NCBI GenBank assembly: GCA_017516315.1
Contig: JAFXDE010000023.1
Location: 1 to 64,000, forward strand
DNA length: 64,000 bases
Direction: 5' to 3'
DNA from: Clostridia bacterium
GTDB taxonomy: Bacteria > Bacillota > Clostridia > Oscillospirales > Acutalibacteraceae
Every line of letters begins with the position of its first letter. Within the stretch, counting starts at the first letter, position 1. The notes below the pieces were generated by a model. It was not told the origin of the DNA, searched no databases, and saw only the letters and a program-made list of their open reading frames with translations. Shown here piece by piece: positions 27,907 through 36,044 of the stretch. A program made the position numbers and the translations under genes.

Positions 27907-28134
27907 TTACTCCTTGGTCTTGCCGTACTTTTCCATAAAAGCCCTGGCAAAGGGTGAATTCAGAATTGATTTAAGCTTTTTTTCGTCGGAAAGAATCGTT
28001 TTTACCGCCTGACGCTGTTTGTCATTCAGATGCTTTTCCATAATCTGCTCTATATCCTTCGGATTATCCTTATCCGAAAGAGCATCTTTAATGGAGTTAA
28101 TCTGTTCTGAGGAAAGTTTTGTTTCATTATCCAT
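27907..28134 (-). CDS. small acidic/basic helical protein, unknown
   Basis: A 75-residue soluble protein, all helix-like and highly charged: ETKLSSEQINSIKDALSDKD, MEKHLNDKQRQAVKTILSDE and LNSPFARAFMEKYGKTKE. First gene of the three-gene set, ending 3 bases before the 131-residue gene. No family is recognised. Its ATG lies at the edge of a divergent promoter region shared with yfcE. Confidence 0.65.
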   Translation of the reverse strand: MDNETKLSSEQINSIKDALSDKDNPKDIEQIMEKHLNDKQRQAVKTILSDEKKLKSILNSPFARAFMEKYGKTKE

Positions 28135-28162
28135 TGAAAAACCACCTGACTTGTGTTAAAAT
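28134..28162 (+). promoter_or_regulatory. predicted promoter of the yfcE-like gene
   Basis: TTGAAA, 17 bases, TAAAAT on the plus strand. It overlaps the start of the divergent small-protein operon. Confidence 0.65.
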
Positions 28163-28190
28163 ATATATCATTAAAAATTATGCTGACCAA
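28162..28190 (-). promoter_or_regulatory. possible promoter of the small-protein operon
   Basis: On the minus strand TTGGTC, 17 bases, TATATA. A weak match that abuts the opposing promoter, so the two could interfere. Confidence 0.35.
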
Positions 28191-28203
28191 GGAAGCTTTA
28201 TGA

Positions 28204-28665
28204 ATGAAAATAATAGTATATTCTGACTCTCACGGCTGTACGGGTAAGGTTCTGACTATGCTCGAAAGGGAACAGGACGCCGATTTCTGCTTCTTTTTAG
28301 GTGACGGAATCAATGACGCGCTCAAGGGTGCTGAAAAATATCCCCATATAAAGTATATCTCCGTTAAGGGAAACTGTGACTACCACAGCACGAAGGATAC
28401 AGTCGCCTACAAATACATCGACGGACTCACCTTCGTTGCCTGCCACGGACACGAATATAATGTTAAAAGATGGCTTACCGAGCTTATCGACCACACTGAA
28501 TCCGTAAGAGGTAATATCGCCCTTTACGGCCATACCCATATCCGTAATACATACTATGACAGCGGCGGTGTATTCCTTCTCAATCCCGGCAGTCTTGCCT
28601 CGGGACAGTACAGCATAATCACCACGGATAAGGGCAAATTCGACATAGAGCATAAAATACTCTGA
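28204..28665 (+). CDS. YfcE/MJ0936-type metallophosphodiesterase
   Basis: A 153-residue single-domain phosphodiesterase of the YfcE family, which cleaves simple phosphodiesters in vitro. The motifs YSDSHG, LGDGIND, VKGNCDY, ACHGHEY and LYGHTHI are all in place, and LLNPGSLASG near the end is a family mark. Monocistronic as far as can be seen, since the PAP2 gene begins 71 bases later with its own SD and may be read from the same transcript. The physiological substrate is unknown. Confidence 0.9.
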   Translation: MKIIVYSDSHGCTGKVLTMLEREQDADFCFFLGDGINDALKGAEKYPHIKYISVKGNCDYHSTKDTVAYKYIDGLTFVACHGHEYNVKRWLTELIDHTESVRGNIALYGHTHIRNTYYDSGGVFLLNPGSLASGQYSIITTDKGKFDIEHKIL

Positions 28666-28736
28666 CCAGCATAATATTTATCAGGATATTGAGCCAAAGG
28701 CTGAATATAAATAATCTTAAGAAAGAAGGAAATGAA

Positions 28737-29465
28737 ATGGACGCACTTTTCAATTCATTTTTAGGTTTTGACCTCAGCGTGTTCGAATGGGTTCAAGGTA
28801 TACAGAGCTCTTTCCTTTCCACGATTATGGTCATCATCACTACCCTCGGTGACGAAGGTATAATCTTCATTGCTATGGGTCTCGTACTTTTATTTACAAA
28901 AAAATACCGCAAGATAGGCTTTACAGTTCTTGTGTCACTGGTGGTTATGCTTATAATTAATAATCTGGTGCTCAAGGAAATCCTCGAAAGAGTAAGACCC
29001 TTCTATCTCTTCGACCTTGAAGGCCTTCTGGCTGACAGAGCAGCCTTTGAGCAGGCAGGCAGACTCGGCAAATTTGATGTAATGGTAGAAAAAATCAAGC
29101 TTATGACAGAACAGAATCCCGAAATGGCTGCCAAGTGGACATCCACTTATGTTTATCCTAATCTCGTAGATAAGCTCACAAGCTTCTCCTTCCCCTCAGG
29201 CCACACCTCATCTGCCTTTGCCGCTGCTATCGCAGTTTTATGGTATAACAGAAAGATAGGTATTCCCGTAACAGTTTTCGCCGCAATTATGGGCTTCTCC
29301 AGAATTTATGTACAGGTACATTATTGCTCAGATGTTATCGGCGCCGCTTTCGTAGGTATCATCTATGCCTTCATCGGTATACTTATCGCTAAATTCCTTT
29401 TCCCCTTCGTAGATAACCTTATGGACAGGGTTTTCTCCCGCTTTCAGAAGAAAAAGGACGCATAA
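28737..29465 (+). CDS. PAP2-family membrane phosphatase
   Basis: Type 2 phosphatidic acid phosphatase superfamily, which removes phosphate from lipid phosphates such as undecaprenyl pyrophosphate. The signature is complete: KEILERVRP, SFPSGHTSSAFA and FSRIYVQVHYCSDVIGA, set among about five membrane segments. About 60 soluble residues lie between the first and second motifs. An upstream TTG frame is rejected because AGAAGGAAATGAA is spaced for the ATG at 28737. It may act in wall carrier recycling or lipid turnover. Confidence 0.88.
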   Translation: MDALFNSFLGFDLSVFEWVQGIQSSFLSTIMVIITTLGDEGIIFIAMGLVLLFTKKYRKIGFTVLVSLVVMLIINNLVLKEILERVRPFYLFDLEGLLADRAAFEQAGRLGKFDVMVEKIKLMTEQNPEMAAKWTSTYVYPNLVDKLTSFSFPSGHTSSAFAAAIAVLWYNRKIGIPVTVFAAIMGFSRIYVQVHYCSDVIGAAFVGIIYAFIGILIAKFLFPFVDNLMDRVFSRFQKKKDA

Positions 29466-29483
29466 AACCTAACAAAAGAAAAT

Positions 29484-29514
29484 GGCTGTTACTGAAGTAA
29501 CAGCCTCTTTTTTT
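29484..29514 (+). terminator. terminator of the PAP2 gene
   Basis: GGCTGTTAC / GTAACAGCC with loop TGAA, followed by TCTTTTTTT. The T-run touches the stop of the convergent lipoprotein gene. Confidence 0.95.
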
Positions 29515-29815
29515 ATTCTGTTATATCGTCAAGAATATTTTTTGCCTTGCTTTCCGCTTCGGTGATGTCTTCCTCGAGCTTATCCGTAGTTTCATCCGTG
29601 GTAAGCTCTTCTCCGGTCAGGTCCTCTTCCGTGATTTCCTCGGTGGTTTCATCTTCAGTTACTTCGCCTCTGCCGTCGCTTGTCATAGCATCCATCATCG
29701 ATGTCATATCGTCCATCATAGTGGTCATATCATCCTTCATATCTCCGCCGCCGCAGGCAACGAAGGCTGAAAGAATAAGCAGCGAAACAACTGCAAGAAC
29801 TAAAAATTTTTTCAT
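29513..29815 (-). CDS. small Met/Asp/Thr-rich lipoprotein
   Basis: A 100-residue precursor with an N-terminal signal and lipobox ending FVACGGG, so the mature protein is lipid-anchored outside the membrane. Next comes a repetitive stretch DMTTMMDDMTSMMDAM and then a Glu/Asp/Thr-rich tail (TEEITEEDLTGEELTTDETT). No fold is expected. The Met and acidic residues could bind metal or simply form a charged spacer; function unknown. It ends inside the PAP2 terminator T-run. Confidence 0.75.
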   Translation of the reverse strand: MKKFLVLAVVSLLILSAFVACGGGDMKDDMTTMMDDMTSMMDAMTSDGRGEVTEDETTEEITEEDLTGEELTTDETTDKLEEDITEAESKAKNILDDITE

Positions 29816-29929
29816 AGAGAATTCTCCTTTTTTGTCAATGTTTATGTTTAACTGAGAGAAATTTTCTTTCTCTTCTCTCGGTATAACCTTATGCTTATTA
29901 TTGACGGTATATTACCTGTTATGCAAGAA

Positions 29930-29974
29930 AAACACAAAAAGAAAATGCCTTGAATTTGTATTTCAAGACATTTT
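29930..29974 (-). terminator. terminator of the gtr-like operon
   Basis: AAAATGCCTTGAA pairs with TTCAAGACATTTT (one mismatch), and the minus strand continues CTTTTTGTG. It lies about 10 bases after the membrane protein stop. Confidence 0.75.
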
Positions 29975-29983
29975 AAATTTTTC

Positions 29984-31249
29984 TTAGCTTCTGATAAGCT
30001 TTGTTTTTCTCGGTATCGGAGCAAAGAGACACATTCCGGCAAAAGCGGAAACAACAAGCTCACGATTAGTGAACCAGAAATGCACTACCGAATGATTGAT
30101 GGTTACCGCATACCACATAAAGGGAATAGCGAATATACACAGGAGTGGCAGAATGTTTCTGATATGATTTAAAGAAAGCTTTCCGGTGCGCTTATACATT
30201 ACTATCATTATAATAAGGGAAATAATAACGAATGCGCAAATAAATACGCTGGAAATGTTATTATATATAACCTCATACACATTTTTATAAAGCGCATTCC
30301 AGAGATTGTATTCGCTTTCACTGTCAGCGGACAGAGAGCTGCGCATAAGAAGATGCTTGATAAGATTGGTTGTCGTATCACCCTCGATGAAGAAAATCGA
30401 GAGTATCCATTTGGATGCCCACATACCGATGTAACCGAAGCACCAGGGAATGGAAATTTTAAGGAAATCGATAATCTTTCCCTTAAGAGTATCAGCAGTA
30501 ATTACGAAATAAATGGCTGCGGCTATACCGTAGGTAGCCAAAGGATAAGTGAGAAAATCGAAATAGGCTGTAGCTATTCCGGCGAAAAGGAACACATACA
30601 AAGCGTGTTTTTTTACATTTTTCAGTAACAGCAAAGCAATAACACTTAAAGCCATCACATAAAAGCAGGATGAATACTGCAGACTGTTAAAGACGCCGAC
30701 GGGCTTAAGTAAAAGCACCGCCAAAAGATAAGGCGCAATCAGATTATAATACCTTCTCTTTATAAACAGGAAAACAGTAATCAGTATAAGAATAATCTGA
30801 ACTGCTCCGTTTAAAACTCTTATGGCTGAATAATCCATAAAAGTAAGCAGCGGCTTAAGAAAAACCAGATAGCCGTGCCAGTATCTTTCGTAGGTTACGG
30901 GATAATGCTCCGTTTCACCCTCGAGATAAATGGCAGTGAGAGAATCTACGGGGTTTTTACCGCTGACGATGTCTCTTTTGACGAGCATAACATGCTCAAG
31001 AAGCGAATCGGGGCAATCGTGACCGGCCTCGAGAAGCATAATTGAATCGGTAAAATTATCCAATCTTCCCGTAAGAGGAGAGTCAGGATAAGTGCCCTCC
31101 TGAGAAATAACTTCAGCGGAGGAGACAAGATTTTCCTTTATTCCGTCAGTAGGAATCAGAAAAACTGCAGTGAGCAGAGCCGTTCCGATTAAAACCGATA
31201 ATATCAGACACAAAACTGCTTTAAGTGAGGTTTTGATTATCTTTTTCAC
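29984..31249 (-). CDS. polytopic membrane protein, possible GT-C-like glycosyltransferase
   Basis: A 421-residue protein with about ten hydrophobic segments. After the first (SLKAVLCLILSVLIGTALL) comes a soluble loop of about 100 residues containing RLDNFTDSIMLLEAGHDC, then a run of membrane helices. No nucleotide-binding motif is seen, as expected for GT-C enzymes, which use polyprenyl-linked sugars. It follows a GT2 polyprenyl glycosyltransferase and a GtrA flippase with an 11-base gap, so by position it resembles the third, acceptor-specific gene of gtrABC cassettes. That role is inference. Confidence 0.6.
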   Translation of the reverse strand: MKKIIKTSLKAVLCLILSVLIGTALLTAVFLIPTDGIKENLVSSAEVISQEGTYPDSPLTGRLDNFTDSIMLLEAGHDCPDSLLEHVMLVKRDIVSGKNPVDSLTAIYLEGETEHYPVTYERYWHGYLVFLKPLLTFMDYSAIRVLNGAVQIILILITVFLFIKRRYYNLIAPYLLAVLLLKPVGVFNSLQYSSCFYVMALSVIALLLLKNVKKHALYVFLFAGIATAYFDFLTYPLATYGIAAAIYFVITADTLKGKIIDFLKISIPWCFGYIGMWASKWILSIFFIEGDTTTNLIKHLLMRSSLSADSESEYNLWNALYKNVYEVIYNNISSVFICAFVIISLIIMIVMYKRTGKLSLNHIRNILPLLCIFAIPFMWYAVTINHSVVHFWFTNRELVVSAFAGMCLFAPIPRKTKLIRS

Positions 31250-31260
31250 TTTTTCCTCCC

Positions 31261-31647
31261 TTATTTCTTCTCTAAAAAAATCTTTCTGGTAATAAAATTA
31301 TAAACCATAACGATTCCCGTTACGAAAATCTTCGTCACCATATAATGTATCTCGAGCATATCCGTACCCACATACATAAGAAGCTGATTGAAAAGAAGTC
31401 CGATTACACTGAGTATAACAAAAATGACAAAGCTTTTAGGACCCTTGTTTTTCTTATTTACATCAAATACCCAGAAAATACTCAGGATATAATTATAGAT
31501 TACGGAAACCGTAAAGGACAAGGCCGAGGAAATCATATAGTCTATACCGAGAACCTCAGTAAAGGCTACCATAAGGCCGTAGTCGATAATAAAGGCGGAA
31601 AAGCCTACGATTCCGAATTTAAATAATTTTTTTACGAGATCTTTCAT
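31261..31647 (-). CDS. GtrA-family membrane protein
   Basis: A 128-residue protein with four membrane helices matching GtrA: KFGIVGFSAFIIDYGLM, SALSFTVSVIYNYILSIFWV and IVMVYNFITRKIFL. GtrA proteins are thought to flip polyprenyl-phosphate sugars across the membrane. Its ATG overlaps the stop of the GT2 gene by one base. In gtr systems the GT2 makes the lipid-linked sugar, GtrA flips it, and a third protein transfers it. Confidence 0.88.
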   Translation of the reverse strand: MKDLVKKLFKFGIVGFSAFIIDYGLMVAFTEVLGIDYMISSALSFTVSVIYNYILSIFWVFDVNKKNKGPKSFVIFVILSVIGLLFNQLLMYVGTDMLEIHYMVTKIFVTGIVMVYNFITRKIFLEKK

Positions 31648-32597
31648 TATTTGTTTTCTTCCTTCTTAAGATCCTTTAATCTGTCAGCGACACTGTGTAA
31701 GGTCATTTCGAAATTCTGCTTCTGCTTACAGATAATGGTTTCGAGGATAAGACCTGAGAACAGGGAAAGAAGAGCAGACAGAGCAACGAAGCCCGAAACG
31801 ATAAGGGTGGGAAATCTGTTTACGAGTCCTGTAGCGAAGTACTCGAGTAAAACAGGAATGAAGAAAATCAAAGACAAAAGTATGAGCGCTAAAGAGATAA
31901 TTCCGAAGAACTGTAAGGGCTTATAGTCTCTGAAGAGACGGAAAATGGTGAGAAGCACCTTGATACCGTCCTGAATAGTGTTTAATTTGGAAACGCTTCC
32001 CTCGGGTCTGTCTCTGTACTGGATAATTACATTTTCTAACTGCATTTTCTTGTCTACAGCGTGGATGGACATTTCCGTTTCTATTTCAAATCCGCGTGAA
32101 AGCACGGGGAAGGTTTTTACGAACTGGTAGCTGAAGGCACGGTAGCCTGTCATAATATCCTTGATATCGGATTTAAAGATATTGTTTACAAAAAGTCTTA
32201 CGACGGTATTTCCGAGATTATGAAAGGGTCTTTTGTTTTCTGTAAAGTAGGTCGAGGATAATCTGTCACCTACTACCATATCTGCATTATGGTTAAGAAC
32301 CTTATCTATCATTTCAGGAGCGTTTTCGGCAGGATAGGTATCGTCACCGTCGATCATAATATAACATTCGGCATCAATTTCGCGGAACATACGGCGTACG
32401 ACATTTCCCTTGCCCTGCTGATATTCATAGCGGACTACTGCACCGTTACGGCGTGCGATTTCATCTGTACCGTCGGTGGAATTATTATCATAAACATATA
32501 TAACAGCTTCGGGAAGCTCTCTTTTAAAATCGGTTATAACCTTTTCGATTGTAGCACTTTCATTATAGCAGGGAATCAATACGGCTATTTTATCCAT
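31647..32597 (-). CDS. polyprenyl-phosphate glycosyltransferase (GT2, GtrB/DPM-like)
   Basis: A GT-A-fold enzyme that probably moves a sugar from a nucleotide to undecaprenyl phosphate. Seen are IPCYNESATIEKVI, YDNNSTDGTDEI, YQQGKGNVVRRMF and MIDGDDTYP (metal-binding DxD type). Two C-terminal membrane segments (FFGIISLALILLSLIFFIPV, FVALSALLSLFSGLIL) match GtrB-like enzymes. First gene of a three-gene operon with a near-consensus promoter. The sugar is not predictable. Confidence 0.88.
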   Translation of the reverse strand: MDKIAVLIPCYNESATIEKVITDFKRELPEAVIYVYDNNSTDGTDEIARRNGAVVRYEYQQGKGNVVRRMFREIDAECYIMIDGDDTYPAENAPEMIDKVLNHNADMVVGDRLSSTYFTENKRPFHNLGNTVVRLFVNNIFKSDIKDIMTGYRAFSYQFVKTFPVLSRGFEIETEMSIHAVDKKMQLENVIIQYRDRPEGSVSKLNTIQDGIKVLLTIFRLFRDYKPLQFFGIISLALILLSLIFFIPVLLEYFATGLVNRFPTLIVSGFVALSALLSLFSGLILETIICKQKQNFEMTLHSVADRLKDLKKEENK

Positions 32598-32652
32598 TTT
32601 TCCTACATCTCCTCTTTTTTATTTCGTAACGGCAAAACCGCCACTGATCTTT

Positions 32653-32682
32653 ATTATATAGTATCCTCTCTCTTTTTGTCAA
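32653..32682 (-). promoter_or_regulatory. predicted promoter of the gtr-like operon
   Basis: On the minus strand TTGACA, 18 bases, TATAAT, followed about 55 bases later by the GT2 ATG. Confidence 0.82.
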
Positions 32683-32704
32683 TTAATTTCTTATTAACAT
32701 GAAT

Positions 32705-32992
32705 TTATTCGAAATCAAATTCGTCTTCGTTTTTTCTTCTGAAAATTTCGAATATTTCTTCCAGTGCAGTATCGTCCTTTTCTCTCTCGTATTCCTCTTT
32801 GCCGTCGGTAATTTTTATTCTGAAAATATCCACATAGCCGTCGCCGTCCTCAGGCTCTACGACAACATATTCGTCGCCCTTATAGAGGATAATATCGAGA
32901 AATTCGTATACTCCGCTTATTCCGTCCGTGTCGGTAAACCTTACCGTAAAATCAAGCTCGTCATCCTTGAGCTGACTGAGAAGCTCTGACAT
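32705..32992 (-). CDS. DUF1292-like acidic small protein
   Basis: A 95-residue very acidic protein, FTVRFTDTDGISGVYEFLDI then YKGDEYVVVEPEDGDGYVDI and ending in DEFDFE. The beta-rich, acidic 'D/E-G-Y-V' layout is that of DUF1292 (YrzB-like) proteins, common in Firmicutes near tRNA or stress genes. It starts 10 bases after the SecB-like gene. Function unknown. Confidence 0.75.
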   Translation of the reverse strand: MSELLSQLKDDELDFTVRFTDTDGISGVYEFLDIILYKGDEYVVVEPEDGDGYVDIFRIKITDGKEEYEREKDDTALEEIFEIFRRKNEDEFDFE

Positions 32993-33002
32993 TTATTTCA
33001 CC

Positions 33003-33401
33003 TCATTCGTCTCTGTTATTCATTTCGAAACGGTAAATTTCCTGTTTCTCTATGTCTACATTCTTTATCATAATGGGAGGCACGCCTGCATTGGAGGATA
33101 TGGTGGCGATGAGTGCCTTCGCGAAGGGGAAAAGCTCCTTGAAGGTTTCCACATGGATGAACTCCTTTTCCGTTTCCCTGTCTATGATAAAAACACCGTG
33201 TACCGTCGCCTTTACATTAAGCACATCCTTATGCTCCTTATCGAAGGCCTCCACCGTCATAACAGCCTCACAGGTACCGTTATTGCTGTATTTGACATTG
33301 TGGGAGATTTTATTGCTGAGCTTTAGCTGTACCTTTCCGTTTACTTTATTATTAAAAATGATTTCGCTTACCTTGTAAGCCTGCATATGTACCTTAGCCA
33401 T
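33003..33401 (-). CDS. SecB-like protein
   Basis: A 132-residue beta-rich protein whose C-terminal helix region, FKELFPFAKALIATISSNAG then VPPIM, resembles the SecB core. SecB is an export chaperone mainly of Proteobacteria; SecB-like proteins in Firmicutes are less understood and may act in export or as toxin-antitoxin chaperones. No toxin gene is adjacent; the neighbours are DUF1292 and YdcF-like genes 10 and 1 bases away. The call rests on C-terminal similarity only. Confidence 0.6.
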   Translation of the reverse strand: MAKVHMQAYKVSEIIFNNKVNGKVQLKLSNKISHNVKYSNNGTCEAVMTVEAFDKEHKDVLNVKATVHGVFIIDRETEKEFIHVETFKELFPFAKALIATISSNAGVPPIMIKNVDIEKQEIYRFEMNNRDE

Positions 33402-33402
33402 T

Positions 33403-33966
33403 TTATTTTCCTCCTATAATAAAGATAATCAGTGCGAAAAATTCCCTCATATAGTTCTTTGCTTTTTCTTTTTCAGGTGAGGGGGCAGATACAGTCTGAC
33501 AGTCAAGACCTGCCCTTTTAGCGATAAGCCTCGCTCTCATAAGATGAAAATCACTGGAAAGAAGAGCCAGAGAGGAGTCTTCTTTTCCGATAAGCTTTTT
33601 CGCGTTTTTAAAATTTTCCACAGTCGTAGTGGATTTATCCTCTCTTATGATTCTTTCCTTTTCAATACCCTCGGCAATAAGAATTTCCTCGATAGCCTGT
33701 GCCTCACTGATATACTGGTCATCGTGTACGATACCGCCGCAGGCCACAGCTACGGTTTCACGATGCTCCTTAAGATATTCCGCCGCCCTGACTGCACGCA
33801 TACGCAGAGTTTCTTCTGCCTCATTTCCTCTTACTCTGCAGCCTAAAATCAGAAGATAATCCTTTTCACCTTCAGCGTTACCCTTATGTGCTTTCACCTC
33901 TGCGATAACGAAAAGACCGACAGCAAGATAAAGTATGTATGCCGCAGCAGTAAAAAAATAATCCAT
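33403..33966 (-). CDS. YdcF-like (DUF218) membrane-anchored protein
   Basis: A 187-residue protein with an N-terminal membrane helix (YFFTAAAYILYLAVGLFVIA) followed by a DUF218 domain: YLLILGCRVRGN, AVACGGIVHDDQYISEAQAI, EDKSTTTVENFKNAKKLI and LLSSDFHLMRARLIAKRAG. The family includes SanA and ElyC, linked to envelope integrity. First gene of the DUF218/SecB-like/DUF1292 operon. A hydrophobic C-terminal end (EFFALIIFIIGGK) may add a second membrane contact. Confidence 0.88.
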   Translation of the reverse strand: MDYFFTAAAYILYLAVGLFVIAEVKAHKGNAEGEKDYLLILGCRVRGNEAEETLRMRAVRAAEYLKEHRETVAVACGGIVHDDQYISEAQAIEEILIAEGIEKERIIREDKSTTTVENFKNAKKLIGKEDSSLALLSSDFHLMRARLIAKRAGLDCQTVSAPSPEKEKAKNYMREFFALIIFIIGGK

Positions 33967-34007
33967 AATTCACTCCGTAAAAATAAACTCAATCAATATT
34001 TGTGCCT

Positions 34008-34035
34008 ATTATAACATAAAATAATAAAAAGTAAA
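34008..34035 (-). promoter_or_regulatory. predicted promoter of the ydcF-like operon
   Basis: On the minus strand TTTACT, 16 bases, TATAAT in the 96-base gap with glmS. Confidence 0.55.
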
Positions 34036-34062
34036 AGGATTTTTACCGAAAGGAGATTTTTT

Positions 34063-35883
34063 ATGTGCGGAATAATAGGCTATGTGGGAAAAAACAAAGC
34101 CGTACCTTATCTGATAAGAGGACTGGAGCACCTGGAATACAGAGGATATGACTCCTCGGGCATAGCGGTTATGGAAGGAAATGAGGTAATAACCGTTAAA
34201 ACCTCGGGCAGAATAAAGGACCTTAAAAATAAGCTTGCAGGTATAGATTTAACTGCGAAATGCGGTATAGGCCATACCAGATGGGCTACACACGGCGAGC
34301 CCGACGACATCAATTCCCACCCACACAGCAGTATGACGGGACTTTTCACCATAGTCCACAACGGAATAATCGAAAATTATCTTTCCCTTAAAAAAGAGCT
34401 TTTAAGCGAGGGCTTCACCTTTAAAAGCAGTACGGACACAGAGGTCATAGCCAATCTCTTAGAAAAATATTATGAGGGCGATATGCTTTCTGCTCTGAAT
34501 AAATGCCGCCGGGTGCTGACAGGCTCCTACGCCCTGTGTATTCTCTGCCGTGATTTTCCCGACACTGTTTACGGCACGCGTAAGGGCAGTCCGCTTCTGT
34601 GCGGAAAAAGCGCAGGAGGGATTTTCTTTTCATCGGATACGGTGGCACTTCTTCCCTATACGAGAGATGTTTTCTCTCTCGACGAGGATGAAACGGCAAT
34701 AATAAACAAAAAGGGAATAAAGTTTTTCGGAAATGACGGCGAAAGTAAGGAGAAAAAATCCGAGAGAGTAAGCCTTCCCGAGCAGTCTGCTGACAAGGGA
34801 GATTTTCCCCATTTTATGCTCAAGGAAATCTTCGAGCAGCCGAGGGTTCTTAAAAGCACCTTAGACTCTCTTATTAAAAACGGTGAGCTTCTGCCGGACC
34901 TCAGAGAGCTTAAGAAAAGCTTTTTTGCATTGCAGAAGATATGCTTTGTAGGATGCGGCTCCGCCTATCACGCAGGTCTCGCGGGAAAGATACTTACGGA
35001 AAAAATAGGAAATATAACCTGTATAGCCGAAACAGCCTCCGAGTTCCGCTACGGAAATGTTCCCTTGGACAATAAAACTCTCTGTATTTTTATAAGTCAA
35101 AGCGGCGAGACGGCTGACACTCTGGCGGCGCTTTTAAAGGCCAAGGAAAAAAAGGCCAGAACTCTTTCCGTTATTAATGTCCGCGGCAGCTCCATAGCCA
35201 GAGAAAGCGAAAGCGTTATTTACACCGAAGCGGGACCTGAAATCGCCGTAGCAACTACCAAGGCATATACGGCACAGCTTATTTGTCTTTACCTTTTTGC
35301 TCTTTGCTTTGCCCACGAAAGATGGCAGATAAAAAGGGACGAGCGAGACAGACTTCTCGCAGAGCTGAGGCTTCTGCCTGCCAAGGCCCAGAAAATAATC
35401 GACGAAAGAGACAAGGCCGAGCTTTTCTGCTCTCTTTTCGACGGGAAGGATGAGGGATGGTTTATCGGCAGAGGAAGCGACTATGCTTCTGCTATGGAGG
35501 GAAGTCTTAAGATGAAGGAAATAAGCTATATAAATACGGGAGCTTATCCTGCAGGAGAGCTAAAGCACGGCACTATTTCTCTTTTGGAAAAGGGTACACC
35601 TTTGGTAGCACTCTGCTGTGAGGACAGACTATTCCCGAAAGCCTTCGCCAATATAAAGGAGGTTAAAGCGAGAGGGGCAAGGGTTCTCATTTTAGCCAAG
35701 GAAAAAAATGCCCGGGAGCTGAGCGATGAGGAGAATGTATTTCTTCTGCCCGACACACCCGATGAGTTTTCCTCTCTTTTACAGGCGGTAGCACTGCAGC
35801 TTCTCAGCTATTACACGGCTTTAAAAAGAGGCTGTGATATTGATAAGCCGAAAAATCTTGCCAAAAGCGTAACGGTCGAATGA
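34063..35883 (+). CDS. glmS: glutamine--fructose-6-phosphate aminotransferase
   Basis: Makes glucosamine-6-phosphate, the entry to wall amino sugars. The N-terminal glutaminase begins with Cys after the initiator (MCGIIGYVGKN), with LEYRGYDSSGIAV, GIGHTRWATHG and HNGIIENY; two SIS isomerase domains follow (GCGSAYHAGLAGK, SQSGETADTLAAL, GRGSDYASAMEGSLKMKEIS), ending NLAKSVTVE. The 606-residue length is standard. AAAGGAG precedes the ATG. The 96-base upstream gap is too short and lacks the core of a glmS ribozyme, so the usual GlcN6P switch seems absent. Confidence 0.96.
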   Translation: MCGIIGYVGKNKAVPYLIRGLEHLEYRGYDSSGIAVMEGNEVITVKTSGRIKDLKNKLAGIDLTAKCGIGHTRWATHGEPDDINSHPHSSMTGLFTIVHNGIIENYLSLKKELLSEGFTFKSSTDTEVIANLLEKYYEGDMLSALNKCRRVLTGSYALCILCRDFPDTVYGTRKGSPLLCGKSAGGIFFSSDTVALLPYTRDVFSLDEDETAIINKKGIKFFGNDGESKEKKSERVSLPEQSADKGDFPHFMLKEIFEQPRVLKSTLDSLIKNGELLPDLRELKKSFFALQKICFVGCGSAYHAGLAGKILTEKIGNITCIAETASEFRYGNVPLDNKTLCIFISQSGETADTLAALLKAKEKKARTLSVINVRGSSIARESESVIYTEAGPEIAVATTKAYTAQLICLYLFALCFAHERWQIKRDERDRLLAELRLLPAKAQKIIDERDKAELFCSLFDGKDEGWFIGRGSDYASAMEGSLKMKEISYINTGAYPAGELKHGTISLLEKGTPLVALCCEDRLFPKAFANIKEVKARGARVLILAKEKNARELSDEENVFLLPDTPDEFSSLLQAVALQLLSYYTALKRGCDIDKPKNLAKSVTVE

Positions 35884-35973
35884 TAGGACGACGAGTGTAA
35901 CCCAATCCTGCTTCTGATTCCACAACTTATTGTACCGTATAGAAAAATTAATATAAATATTGTGTAAACGGTG

Positions 35974-36002
35974 TTGAAATTTGCTTTTTGTTAGAGTATA
36001 AT
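35974..36002 (+). promoter_or_regulatory. predicted promoter of the divIVA-like gene
   Basis: TTGAAA, 17 bases, TATAAT, about 43 bases before the ATG. Confidence 0.8.
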
Positions 36003-36044
36003 TGATGATGAATAAGATTAATTTGAAGCGAAGGAGCAAAGATT

